Part shown: one piece after another, positions 44,078 through 52,453 of the stretch
Numbering within the stretch: the first letter of the stretch is position 1
Layout of the letters: every line of letters starts with the position of its first letter
Source of the DNA: Lachnospiraceae bacterium
GTDB taxonomy: Bacteria > Bacillota > Clostridia > Lachnospirales > Lachnospiraceae
Length of the DNA: 64,000 nucleotides
Assembly (NCBI GenBank): GCA_902363835.1
Contig: CABJBM010000029.1
Span: 11,125-75,124, forward strand
Reading direction: 5' to 3'
Position numbers and translations under genes: made by a program
Notes under the pieces: generated by a model
Databases searched by the model: none
What the model saw: only the letters and a program-made list of their open reading frames with translations
What the model was told of the DNA's origin: nothing

Positions 44078-45022
44078 ATGAGGTATGTAGAATCATTCCG
44101 CGAAGGAATGCATGTTTCAGATGTGTATTTATGTAAAAATAAGCAGATTGCCCTTACAAAGTCAGGAAAGGAATATGGGAACCTGATTCTTCAGGACAAG
44201 ACCGGAACTGTGGATGCCAAAATTTGGGATCTGGGTTCTCCGGGAATCGGAAATTTTGAAACTCTGGATTATGTATACATAGATGCAGATGTAACAGTTT
44301 TCCAGAATTCCAACCAGCTGAATGTTAAGCGGGTCAGGAAAGCGGGAGAAGGGGAATATATTCCCGGCGATTACCTTCCTGTCTCAGGGAAGGATATTGG
44401 GCTTATGTATGAGGAGTTTTTAGGCTTTATCCGGTCGGTTAAGAATCCTCACTTAAGAAAGCTTTTGGAAAGCTTTTTTGTGGAGGATGCGGTTTTTGCC
44501 AAGGGATTTCAGTTCCATTCCGCAGCAAAAAGCGTTCACCACGGCTTTGTAGGCGGACTTTTGGAGCATACCTTAAGCGTTGTGAAACTGTGCGATTATT
44601 ACTCCGGCTATTACCCTCTCCTTAACAGGGATCTGCTCATAACCGCTGCCATGTTCCATGACATTGGCAAGACCAGGGAGCTTTCCACGTTTCCGGAAAA
44701 TGACTATACTGACGACGGCCAGCTTTTGGGCCACATTATCATTGGAACGGAAATGGTTGGAGAAAGGATCCGGGCCATCCCGGGCTTTCCGGAAAAGACG
44801 GCTTCCGAGCTGAAACACTGCATTCTGGCCCATCATGGGGAACTGGAATACGGATCTCCCAAAAAACCTGCTTTGATTGAAGCCCTGGCCTTAAATTTCG
44901 CAGATAATACGGATGCCAAGATGGAGACTATGATTGAAGTGTTAAAGGGAGCGGGAGACAACAACGGCTGGCTGGGCTTTAACCGGCTGATGGAGAGCAA
45001 TATACGGAAAACATCCGAATAA
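44078..45022 (+). CDS. YhaM-like 3'-5' exoribonuclease (OB fold and HD domain)
   Basis: A 314-residue protein. The N-terminal OB fold (LILQDKTGTVDAKIWDLG) binds nucleic acid and the HD domain has the metal ligands in HHGFVGGLLEHTLSVVKLC, AAMFHDIGKTREL and CILAHHGELEYGS. B. subtilis YhaM degrades RNA and DNA from the 3' end. ATG 44078 is preferred since GGAGG lies seven bases upstream; a GTG at 44066 precedes that site and is unlikely. It follows the HtrA-like gene by about 80 bases and ends in a strong terminator. Confidence 0.88.
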   Translation: MRYVESFREGMHVSDVYLCKNKQIALTKSGKEYGNLILQDKTGTVDAKIWDLGSPGIGNFETLDYVYIDADVTVFQNSNQLNVKRVRKAGEGEYIPGDYLPVSGKDIGLMYEEFLGFIRSVKNPHLRKLLESFFVEDAVFAKGFQFHSAAKSVHHGFVGGLLEHTLSVVKLCDYYSGYYPLLNRDLLITAAMFHDIGKTRELSTFPENDYTDDGQLLGHIIIGTEMVGERIRAIPGFPEKTASELKHCILAHHGELEYGSPKKPALIEALALNFADNTDAKMETMIEVLKGAGDNNGWLGFNRLMESNIRKTSE

Positions 45023-45044
45023 CATCCAAATAAAAAATAATAAG

Positions 45045-45082
45045 GCGCATCAGGATTTCTAAAATCCCTGATGCGCTTTTTT
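45045..45082 (+). terminator. Intrinsic terminator after the YhaM-like gene
   Basis: A 10-bp GC-rich stem (45045-45054 with 45067-45076), extended by ATTT/AAAT pairing, is followed by six T residues. Confidence 0.92.
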
Positions 45083-45253
45083 CGTTTCATAAAAATGCAG
45101 AATAAAAAGGAAAAACAAATTTTAGAATTTCTTTCGTTTTCTCTGACCCTCCATTTAAGATTGCTTTCGTATCCTTAAATTGAAGTAAAAAGAGAGAAAA
45201 TGTGGTATTATAAATGGGATGTTACAGGCAGGAATGGGAAAAGGAGAGATAGC

Positions 45254-45967
45254 ATGGAAGTAAACCACATCTTATTGGTAGAGGATGATAAAGAGATCAG
45301 AGAAGGAATTGAAATATATTTAAGGAGCCAGGGATACGAAGTATTTCAGGCAGCGGACGGAGTGGAAGGCCTTAAGATTCTGGAGCGGGAAGAGATCCAT
45401 TTGGCAATCGTGGATGTAATGATGCCGCGGATGGACGGCATAACCATGACCGTAAAACTAAGGGAGACCTATGATTTCCCTGTGATCATTTTGTCGGCAA
45501 AGTCTGAGGAAGTGGATAAGATCATGGGGCTTAATATTGGAGCTGATGATTATGTAGCCAAGCCGTTTACTCCTATGGAGCTGTTGGCAAGGGTGAATTC
45601 CCAGCTCAGGCGCTATAAAAAATACATGGATATGCTGGAGGAAAAGGAACAGAAGGAAAAAAGCAATGTTTATTCCATCGGAGGACTGGAGCTGAATGAA
45701 GATACGGTGGAAGTGACCGTGGATGAAAAGCCGGCAAAGCTGACTCCCATTGAATTTAAAATACTTGCTCTTCTTATGAAAAATCCGGGAAGAGTGTTTT
45801 CGGCGGAAGAGATTTATGAACGTGTCTGGAATGAACGGGCCATTAACACGGATACAATCATGGTTCATGTAAGGAAGATCCGGGAAAAGATCGAGATCAA
45901 CCCAAAAGAACCCAAATATTTAAAGGTGGTGTGGGGAGTTGGATATAAAATTGAGAAACAAGCATAG
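45254..45967 (+). CDS. OmpR-type response regulator
   Basis: A 237-residue regulator with D54 as phosphoacceptor (LAIVDVMMPRMDG), the K in VAKPFTPMELL, and a winged-helix domain that ends TIMVHVRKIREKIEINPKE. AAAGGAGAG precedes ATG 45254. Its last codons overlap the start of the kinase gene. The 230-base space upstream holds the YhaM terminator and an A/T-rich stretch with TATTAT near 45206 but no clear -35 box. Confidence 0.9.
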   Translation: MEVNHILLVEDDKEIREGIEIYLRSQGYEVFQAADGVEGLKILEREEIHLAIVDVMMPRMDGITMTVKLRETYDFPVIILSAKSEEVDKIMGLNIGADDYVAKPFTPMELLARVNSQLRRYKKYMDMLEEKEQKEKSNVYSIGGLELNEDTVEVTVDEKPAKLTPIEFKILALLMKNPGRVFSAEEIYERVWNERAINTDTIMVHVRKIREKIEINPKEPKYLKVVWGVGYKIEKQA

Positions 45968-48203
45968 GGTCAGCGTTGTTCTGGCTGTGCTGGTGGTTTT
46001 GCTGGCAGCATTGGTCATGGTGGGGCTTTACCCATTTTTTAAAAATGAATCAGCCAGGTATGAGGAGCCTGTTTATGGACAGAATGAATTTCTCCGGCAT
46101 CTGGTATCAGGCAATTACGTGCTTTACCTGGAACAAGCCCAGTACGAACAGGGCAGTGTTATTTCTCCTTTCCAGTTTTATTTTCCACTGGTAGAAGAAG
46201 AGTTAAAGAAGGCAATGGCTGTCCGGACGGCAGCAGAGGAAGGAACGCCGGAGACCTGGGCAGGTGAGGATGTGGCTGCAGAAGCTGTGGAAGAGCCTTA
46301 TGACTTGGGAGACCAGGAGGAGCGGTATGAATATTTAAAAGAGCTGCGCCAAAACTGTGTCAGGGAATATGAATCCTGGAGCCGGCATTTCGGCAACATG
46401 AAAAATTTCATAGATTACCAGATCCTTGATGGGCAAGGCAGAGTCATAAATGATCATGCAGGAGGCCGGTCCATTGCAGAAAACGATGAATATATTTTTA
46501 GGGCAGTGCTTCGTTATGATGATCTGGGGCGCATGGAGGCCGGGGTTGTAAACGGAGAAAATGCGGTCAGGCTTTTGAACACTCTGGAGACGCTGGGCGG
46601 CCGGGATCCCATGAGCGATTACTATTGGGATCAGTATCGTTATGAAACGGATTTAAAGCTGAAAAACCCAAGAAATATCACCTTTGCTTATGGAATGAGG
46701 GCCCAGCAGATCACTGCTTATGAAGAGGAGAGAGAAACTGTCTGGAGTGCCTATAACTACTCGGGCACTGTTTCCAGGATATTTATGGGCCTGGTCTGTG
46801 CAGTGGCAATTGCAGCCTTTATCTTTGCCTGCTTGGACCCAACCCTTCCTGAGGTCAGCAGGATTTTAAGGACGCCGTTAGAAATCATTGCAGGAGTGGG
46901 ATGCGGCGCCGTGTTATTCGGAACAGGGCTTACCAATCTTGTGGCAGTGACAAACAGGGGAGATTTATATGAGGCTCTTTTGCGGGCCAATTTTCTGCCG
47001 CTGGTTGCCAAAATCATGGTAAAGTTTTGGAACCTGATGTGGTGGTCCATTCCCTTTGCCATTGTTTATTGGGCAGTTTTATGTATGCGTGATGTCATCC
47101 GGATAGGTTTGAAGCGTTATCTTCATGAACGGACTTTGTGCGGCTGGTTTTGTGAATGGGTGAAAAACCTTTGCCGCAGAGTTTATACATTTGTAGGAAG
47201 TATCAATTTACAGGAAAAGTCGGATCGGGCCATTTTCCGGATCGTTGGAGTAAATTTTATTATCCTTGCCATTCTTTGCAGCCTGTGGTTTTTTGGAATC
47301 GGTGCCGTGATCCTCTATTCCATAGCCTTATTTATTGTGATGAGAAAATACTACAGGGATTTAAGTGAAAAATACAGCATTCTTTTAAGGGCCACAAACC
47401 AGATTGCAGAGGGAAACTTAGAGGTTGACATTGAAGAGGATCTAAGCGTGTTTGAACCATTTAAAAAGGAGATACAAAAGATACAAAGGGGATTCAAGGT
47501 GGCGGTTGGCGAGGAAGTGAAAAGCCAGAAGCTTAAAACCGACTTGATCAGCAACATGTCCCATGATCTTAAGACCCCTCTTACTGCGATTATAACTTAT
47601 GTAAACTTATTAAGGGATGATCATGTTACGCCGGAGCAGAGAAAGGCTTATATTGATATACTGGAACAGAAGTCAATGCGTTTAAAGGCTCTTATAGAGG
47701 ATCTGTTTGAAATCAGCAAAGCCAACAGCAACAATGTGACACTGAATCTGGAAGATGTGGACATTGTCAGCCTGCTAAAGGAAGTGAGTCTGGAGCTGAG
47801 CGATAAAATTGAGGAATCCACCATTGATTTCCGTTGGAACCTGCCGGATGAAAAGATTGTTCTTCCTCTGGACAGCCAGAAGACCTACCGCATATTTGAT
47901 AATTTATTGACTAATATTATAAAGTATGCAATGCCCTATACGAGAGCTTATATTGATATGAAAAAGGAAGGGGGTTATGTGGTCACCACCTTGAAGAATG
48001 TTTCCGCCGCAGAGCTTACCTTTAATCCGGAGGAAATAACCGAGAGATTTGTCAGGGGAGACCAGTCCAGGAACACGGAAGGGTCCGGTCTTGGAATGGC
48101 CATTGCAAAAAGCTTTGTGGAGCTGCAGAAAGGAAGTCTTCAGATAGAAGTGGAGGCAGACTTGTTCCGGGTGATCATCCGGTGGCCTATTTCCCAGGAA
48201 TGA
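45939..48203 (+). CDS. Multi-pass sensor histidine kinase
   Basis: A kinase of about 750 residues. The first helix (residues 10-30) is followed by an extracellular domain of about 240 residues, then several hydrophobic segments up to about residue 475. A HAMP-like segment, HisKA (MSHDLKTPLTAIITYVNLL, histidine near residue 534) and HATPase_c (NLLTNIIKYAM, SGLGMAIAKSF) follow. The start is uncertain: TTG 45939 and TTG 45951 are both in frame and neither is well spaced from GGGGAG. The G1 box of the ATPase domain appears weak, as in some VanS-like kinases. The domain order resembles clostridial VanS/RgtE-like sensors of envelope stress. Confidence 0.85.
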   Translation: MDIKLRNKHRVSVVLAVLVVLLAALVMVGLYPFFKNESARYEEPVYGQNEFLRHLVSGNYVLYLEQAQYEQGSVISPFQFYFPLVEEELKKAMAVRTAAEEGTPETWAGEDVAAEAVEEPYDLGDQEERYEYLKELRQNCVREYESWSRHFGNMKNFIDYQILDGQGRVINDHAGGRSIAENDEYIFRAVLRYDDLGRMEAGVVNGENAVRLLNTLETLGGRDPMSDYYWDQYRYETDLKLKNPRNITFAYGMRAQQITAYEEERETVWSAYNYSGTVSRIFMGLVCAVAIAAFIFACLDPTLPEVSRILRTPLEIIAGVGCGAVLFGTGLTNLVAVTNRGDLYEALLRANFLPLVAKIMVKFWNLMWWSIPFAIVYWAVLCMRDVIRIGLKRYLHERTLCGWFCEWVKNLCRRVYTFVGSINLQEKSDRAIFRIVGVNFIILAILCSLWFFGIGAVILYSIALFIVMRKYYRDLSEKYSILLRATNQIAEGNLEVDIEEDLSVFEPFKKEIQKIQRGFKVAVGEEVKSQKLKTDLISNMSHDLKTPLTAIITYVNLLRDDHVTPEQRKAYIDILEQKSMRLKALIEDLFEISKANSNNVTLNLEDVDIVSLLKEVSLELSDKIEESTIDFRWNLPDEKIVLPLDSQKTYRIFDNLLTNIIKYAMPYTRAYIDMKKEGGYVVTTLKNVSAAELTFNPEEITERFVRGDQSRNTEGSGLGMAIAKSFVELQKGSLQIEVEADLFRVIIRWPISQE

Positions 48204-48245
48204 GGTTTATTGCTGGAGGAGAATAGAAGCTGTTTTTAAAACTCC

Positions 48246-48332
48246 TTGAAAATGGGGAGGGAACTGTTTATACTATAGATAGGTATAAGTATTCCGGCAA
48301 ATGGGTGTTTAGGAATACCCTTGATGGATACC
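48246..48332 (+). promoter_or_regulatory. Promoter and structured leader of the second nagA
   Basis: TTGAAA (48246-48251) and TATACT (48269-48274) are spaced by 17 bases. Just downstream the transcript can form a two-tier stem: GGTAT (48282) with ATACC (48328), and inside it GTATTCC (48289-48295) with GGAATAC (48312-48318). The coding start is another 75 bases on, so the leader is about 125 bases, longer than for most genes here. It might bind a regulator or small molecule, but no known riboswitch fold was recognised. Confidence 0.5.
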
Positions 48333-48406
48333 TTGGCGTCCTGTAAGTGGGGGCGGGCCCAGCCAAAAGGCGGGGGCAGATAATCAGGAAAGAGAGGATT
48401 ACGATT

Positions 48407-49546
48407 ATGATAATACAGAGTAAGCGGGTCTGGATTGCAGGGCAGTTCATTCCGGCACAGCTGCAGGTGGAAGATGGAACGATCAGGGCAGTCCGTGTTT
48501 ACGGTGAGATGGCAGCAGATCAGGATTATGGCGATGACAGAATCGTTCCGGGGTTTATTGATATCCATACCCACGGGGCTTATGGATATGATACAAATGA
48601 TGGAGAGCCGGAAGGGCTGCGGGATTGGATGAAACGGATACCGGAAGAGGGAGTGACCTCCATACTGCCGACTACAGTGACCCAGATGCCGGAAGTGCTG
48701 ATTAAAGCGGTTGCCAATGTGGCGGCTGTGGCGGAAAGTGGATACGAAGGGGCGGAGATCCTTGGAATTCATTTTGAAGGGCCTTATTTGGATATGAAAT
48801 ATAAGGGGGCTCAGCCGCCGGAGGCAATAGCAACCGCTTCTGTAGCACAGTTTCAGGAGTATCAGGAAGCTGCAAAAGGGATGATTAAGTATATTACTCT
48901 TGCGCCGGAGCATGATGAAGGGTTTGACCTGACAAGGTATTGCAAGGATACTGGAGTTGTGGTCAGTATGGGACATTCGTCTGCCAGTTATGAGCAGGCC
49001 CTTATGGGGATTGCAAATGGGGCGACCTCTATGACACATGTGTATAATGGGATGACACCTTATCATCACAGGGATCCAGGTTTGGTAGGAGCTGCGTTTA
49101 GGGTGAGGGATATTTATGGTGAGATCATTTGTGATGGGTGCCATTCTCATTTGGCGGCGCTTAATAATTATTATGCGATTAAGGGAAGGGATCATGCGAT
49201 TATGATTACGGATTCTCTTTGTCCAAAGCATTGCCCTGTTGGTATGGATTTTCAGCTGGGCGGGCATAGCATTGAGATTAGGGAGAATGGCCTTGCTTAT
49301 TTGAAGGGGACGAATACGATTTCCGGAAGCACGTTGAGAGCGAATAAGGGGTTGAAGATTTTGGTTGAGGAGGCTATGGTGCCTTTTGATTCAGCACTGA
49401 ATTCCTGTACGATTAATCCGGCCAAGTGCCTGGGAGTTGATTACAGGAAGGGGAGACTGGTTGCGGGTTATGATGCGGATTTTGTTGTTCTTCGGGATGA
49501 CTATGAAGTGGTTCAGACTTATTGCAGAGGTAGGGCGATGTTGTAG
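48407..49546 (+). CDS. nagA: N-acetylglucosamine-6-phosphate deacetylase (copy 2)
   Basis: A 379-residue amidohydrolase. It contains FIDIHTHGAYGYDTNDG, GIHFEGPYLDMKYKGAQPPE, SMGHSSASYEQA, MTHVYNGMTPYHHRDPG and ITDSLCPKHCPVGMDF. The last segment is unlike copy 1 (TDSIMAAGLPDG), so substrate choice may differ. AGAGAGGA precedes ATG 48407; the longer frame upstream has no site. From about 48900 to the end, codon choice shifts toward ATT, TTG, GCG and GGG compared with the first half, suggesting mosaic origin or a transfer boundary. No other amino-sugar genes accompany it. Confidence 0.88.
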   Translation: MIIQSKRVWIAGQFIPAQLQVEDGTIRAVRVYGEMAADQDYGDDRIVPGFIDIHTHGAYGYDTNDGEPEGLRDWMKRIPEEGVTSILPTTVTQMPEVLIKAVANVAAVAESGYEGAEILGIHFEGPYLDMKYKGAQPPEAIATASVAQFQEYQEAAKGMIKYITLAPEHDEGFDLTRYCKDTGVVVSMGHSSASYEQALMGIANGATSMTHVYNGMTPYHHRDPGLVGAAFRVRDIYGEIICDGCHSHLAALNNYYAIKGRDHAIMITDSLCPKHCPVGMDFQLGGHSIEIRENGLAYLKGTNTISGSTLRANKGLKILVEEAMVPFDSALNSCTINPAKCLGVDYRKGRLVAGYDADFVVLRDDYEVVQTYCRGRAML

Positions 49547-49632
49547 TAATAGGGAAAAAGGATTGGTTTAAGGGTAAGTTCATTATTCGGCACTCTGCCT
49601 TCAGCCAACATCACCTCTCAATCGTTGTTATT

Positions 49633-49676
49633 GCAAGAAAGGGCATCCGGCACAACTGGCGGATGCCCTTTCTTGC
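49633..49676. terminator. Long perfect hairpin between converging genes
   Basis: A perfect 17-bp stem (49633-49649 with 49660-49676) with a 10-base loop lies between the rightward nagA and the leftward sensor gene. There is no T-run on either side, so it may be a weak terminator or an mRNA end-protecting structure. It marks one edge of the 49.7-56.8 kb locus. Confidence 0.6.
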
Positions 49677-49741
49677 TGCATACTCTAAATTGCTTATAAT
49701 GATTTTTTGATATTATCACCTGGTCCTTTAAAATGTTTTCT

Positions 49742-51427
49742 TCACATCTCCTCATGAAATGCCTCCTGCAAAGGCAGCAGCACTGTAACGGTGGTATCGC
49801 CGATGTTGCTTTCAATGCGCAGACCGTACTCTATACCATAGCATAACCGCAGTTTATTATGGACGTTGATGATCCCGATATGGGCATCTTCGTCCATTTC
49901 TGTTTCCATTTGGATCGGGGATTCCATCTGCTGACGCAGAGACTTCAGCAAATTGGGCTGGATGCCCACACCATCATCGTGGATCTTCAGGTAAAGCTGA
50001 TCGCATTCGATCTGTGCGGTGATAGTGATCGTACCTTCATAACCGTTGGGAGCAAGACCATGAAAGACAGCATTTTCCACGAGCGGCTGCAGGGTCAGCT
50101 TGGCGATGCGGTGAACACCAAAAGACGGATCAACATCGATCATATACTGCACTCTGTCCTGGAACCGGACCCGCAGCATATTGAGATATAGGTCTGTGAT
50201 GAACAGTTCCCGTTCCAGCGGCACCTGGGTCTCTCCTTTAATGGAGTACCGGAAGATGGTGGCCATACTGGTACAGATGTCGGCGATGTCCCGCATGTCT
50301 CTGGTTAATGCAATTCCACGCATACATTGCAGCATATTGTAGAGGAAATGTGGATTGATTTGACTCTGGTAAGCATACAGCTGTGTTTTCTTTTTCAGCA
50401 GATCTGCCTGATACAGGCGTTCCAGATTTTCTGTCATACGCTGATTCAGGCCGTGTACCGTATCCAGCATTTGATTGATGTAGGTGGCGATGGAGCCGAT
50501 CTCGTTTTCAGGGATATTTTTCAGACGGGCTGTGGTATCCTGCTGGTTCAACAGGCAGATCTCCCGATTCATTTGCATGATGGATTTCAGAAAAAGCCGA
50601 TGGACGATCCAGGCCAGATAAATAAATAACAGGATCATGATGATGATGGAAATCACAATGTGTTTCAGGAAAAAGCTGGACTCATCATCTGTGCCGATTC
50701 CGGAGGCGGTACAGCGCAGTTCTAACCCGGTATCGGCAATTCTTTGTGTATAGACGCGGCCTTTTGGATATGAATGGCTGTTTTTCAGTAAAATCTGTCC
50801 GGTGTCTGCAGAAACCAGCTCAGCTTGCATATCGTCTGTACTTTGGAGGATGGTTTGCAGTTGTTTGGTGCTGCACAAAATGGAGATAACGCCTACCTGT
50901 TTTCCATAGTGAGCGGCCATGTTGGTGGCAAAGACAGGGGCTGAATACAGCAGGTAGGAAGTTTTATTTGTATCCTGCTCAAAGATTGTAAATGTTGCGG
51001 GCTGATGACTGGTGTAATGCTGCCCGGCATATTCTTTGACATATTGTTCCACTACCTGGGACAGGTAACCTTTCAGACTGTAGGTGGTTCCATTCATATC
51101 TGTCAACAGGACATCCATTGCATCAGGATTGTATCTTTGTGCCATCATGATGATCGTGTTGATACGCACAGGATTGATGGCCAGTTCCCCTGCTGCCATC
51201 GACTGGACCTCATGACTGTAGGTGAATGTCTGGGCGGCGTTCACCAGATTGCCAAGCATCAGTGAGATGTTCTGTGTCATAGTGATGGAGGTATTTTCAC
51301 CATAGGTATCCAACTTTTGCTGGTTGTGGCTGTTGAGCCAGTCCAACACGAACAATTGATAGATCATGATGATCATCACCGGAATCAGGATGGCAATGAC
51401 GAACATACTGGAAAGCCGTTTTCTCAT
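49742..51427 (-). CDS. YesM-type sensor histidine kinase
   Basis: A 561-residue membrane kinase. Helices near residues 8-28 and 265-290 flank a Cache-like extracellular sensor domain; a HAMP region follows, then His_kinase with YQSQINPHFLYNMLQ (phospho-histidine in NPHFLYN) and HATPase_c with DDGVGIQPNLL. This class works with AraC-type YesN regulators and senses extracellular carbohydrate. ATG 51427 follows GGGAG with eight-base spacing. The regulator gene ends five bases upstream, so they form one operon that is divergent from the sugar importer they probably control. Confidence 0.92.
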   Translation of the reverse strand: MRKRLSSMFVIAILIPVMIIMIYQLFVLDWLNSHNQQKLDTYGENTSITMTQNISLMLGNLVNAAQTFTYSHEVQSMAAGELAINPVRINTIIMMAQRYNPDAMDVLLTDMNGTTYSLKGYLSQVVEQYVKEYAGQHYTSHQPATFTIFEQDTNKTSYLLYSAPVFATNMAAHYGKQVGVISILCSTKQLQTILQSTDDMQAELVSADTGQILLKNSHSYPKGRVYTQRIADTGLELRCTASGIGTDDESSFFLKHIVISIIIMILLFIYLAWIVHRLFLKSIMQMNREICLLNQQDTTARLKNIPENEIGSIATYINQMLDTVHGLNQRMTENLERLYQADLLKKKTQLYAYQSQINPHFLYNMLQCMRGIALTRDMRDIADICTSMATIFRYSIKGETQVPLERELFITDLYLNMLRVRFQDRVQYMIDVDPSFGVHRIAKLTLQPLVENAVFHGLAPNGYEGTITITAQIECDQLYLKIHDDGVGIQPNLLKSLRQQMESPIQMETEMDEDAHIGIINVHNKLRLCYGIEYGLRIESNIGDTTVTVLLPLQEAFHEEM

Positions 51428-51432
51428 ATTGA

Positions 51433-52194
51433 TCACTCCCGGGGCAGTGTCTGCGACTGCAGCTGTTGACGGTATTCTCGCGGCGATAGTCCGCAATGCT
51501 TTTTGAAGACTTTGGAAAAATAGAAGGCATCGGAAAAGCCTGCCTGTCGGGCGATATCCTCCACCTTGACGCCGGGTTGTGCCAAAGCAGACCGGGCACG
51601 GCCGATACGCAGATCAGTCAGATACTGGGAAAACGTGGTTCCCACTGATTGAGAAAACAGACTGCAGCAATAGTTGGGGTTCAGCGAGAAGCGTTTAGCC
51701 AGTCCGTCCAGGGTCATTTTTTCGTTGTAATGAACGCGCATATAGGCCAACAGTTCCTCAAAAGCGGTAGGAGGGGCAGCCATCTTGAGCGGCAGCTTAC
51801 CGGCGTGGCCGTACGTGGCATCCAGTTTCTTTTTCAAATCGATCAGGAGACCTTTGACTTCCAATGTGTCTGTGGGCTTCAGGCAATAGCCGAATACGCC
51901 CTGGCGGATCGCCCGCTTGGCGTATGCAAAGTCATTGTATCCACTCATGATAATTACTTCACAAGCTAGTCCTTTCTGGCGCAGGTACTCGATCAGTTCC
52001 AGACCGCCCAGATTTGGCATGCAGATATCCGTCACTACCAGATGCGGAGGTGATTCCATAAGCGCCTGCATCGCCTTTCTGGAATCTAAGTATGTACCGG
52101 TAACATGAAATCCCAATTCCTCAAACGGAAATGTTTTTTGTATATCGACGATGGACCAAGGTTCGTCATCGATAATCACAGCATCGTAGACCAT
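51433..52194 (-). CDS. YesN-type AraC-family response regulator
   Basis: A 253-residue protein. The receiver domain has D9-D10 and phosphoacceptor D56 (LVVTDICMPNLGG); the C-terminal AraC domain has two helix-turn-helices (LDGLAKRFSLNPNYCCSLFS and VEDIARQAGFSDAFYFSKVF). Members often lack or retain a long linker; here it is short, so the protein is about half the size of B. subtilis YesN. It should activate the adjacent importer operon when phosphorylated by the YesM-type kinase. Confidence 0.92.
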   Translation of the reverse strand: MVYDAVIIDDEPWSIVDIQKTFPFEELGFHVTGTYLDSRKAMQALMESPPHLVVTDICMPNLGGLELIEYLRQKGLACEVIIMSGYNDFAYAKRAIRQGVFGYCLKPTDTLEVKGLLIDLKKKLDATYGHAGKLPLKMAAPPTAFEELLAYMRVHYNEKMTLDGLAKRFSLNPNYCCSLFSQSVGTTFSQYLTDLRIGRARSALAQPGVKVEDIARQAGFSDAFYFSKVFKKHCGLSPREYRQQLQSQTLPRE

Positions 52195-52453
52195 TCTTTG
52201 CCCTCCTTAACCATTCTTCATCCTTTCAAAACATGGAAAATTCTCAGATAATCGATATATTTTAGTCATTTTCCCTTAATACAGTACATGTACGAAAGTT
52301 TATTTGTGCATTATAATTAAAACATAATCATTATAGCAAATAAGCAGAAGCATTACAAGCAACTTTGCAGATGGTAACTTGTGCCGGTTTTTGTTTGAAG
52401 GTGTGGACAGTGGCTGGCGATGTGAAGCGATTTAAAAAAAGGAGGAGAAGATA
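52195..52453. promoter_or_regulatory. Divergent control region of the third sugar locus
   Basis: This 259-base gap separates the regulator gene from the importer operon. It contains the 10-bp palindrome GTACATGTAC (52284-52293), and AT-rich sequence with TATAAT near 52311 and TATAGC near 52333, but neither has a convincing -35 box. A poor -35 agrees with activation by the YesN-type regulator. The exact binding site cannot be read. Confidence 0.4.

Noticed and set aside
48236..49267. 343-residue frame on the minus strand opposite the second nagA gene
   Set aside because: It has no ribosome binding site and a low-complexity, His/Arg/Ile/Pro-rich product; the plus strand has all NagA motifs. 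It is a shadow frame.
52415..52440. Catabolite-responsive element (cre) before the third binding-protein gene
   Set aside because: The TGAAGCG core is one base short of the cre consensus spacing.
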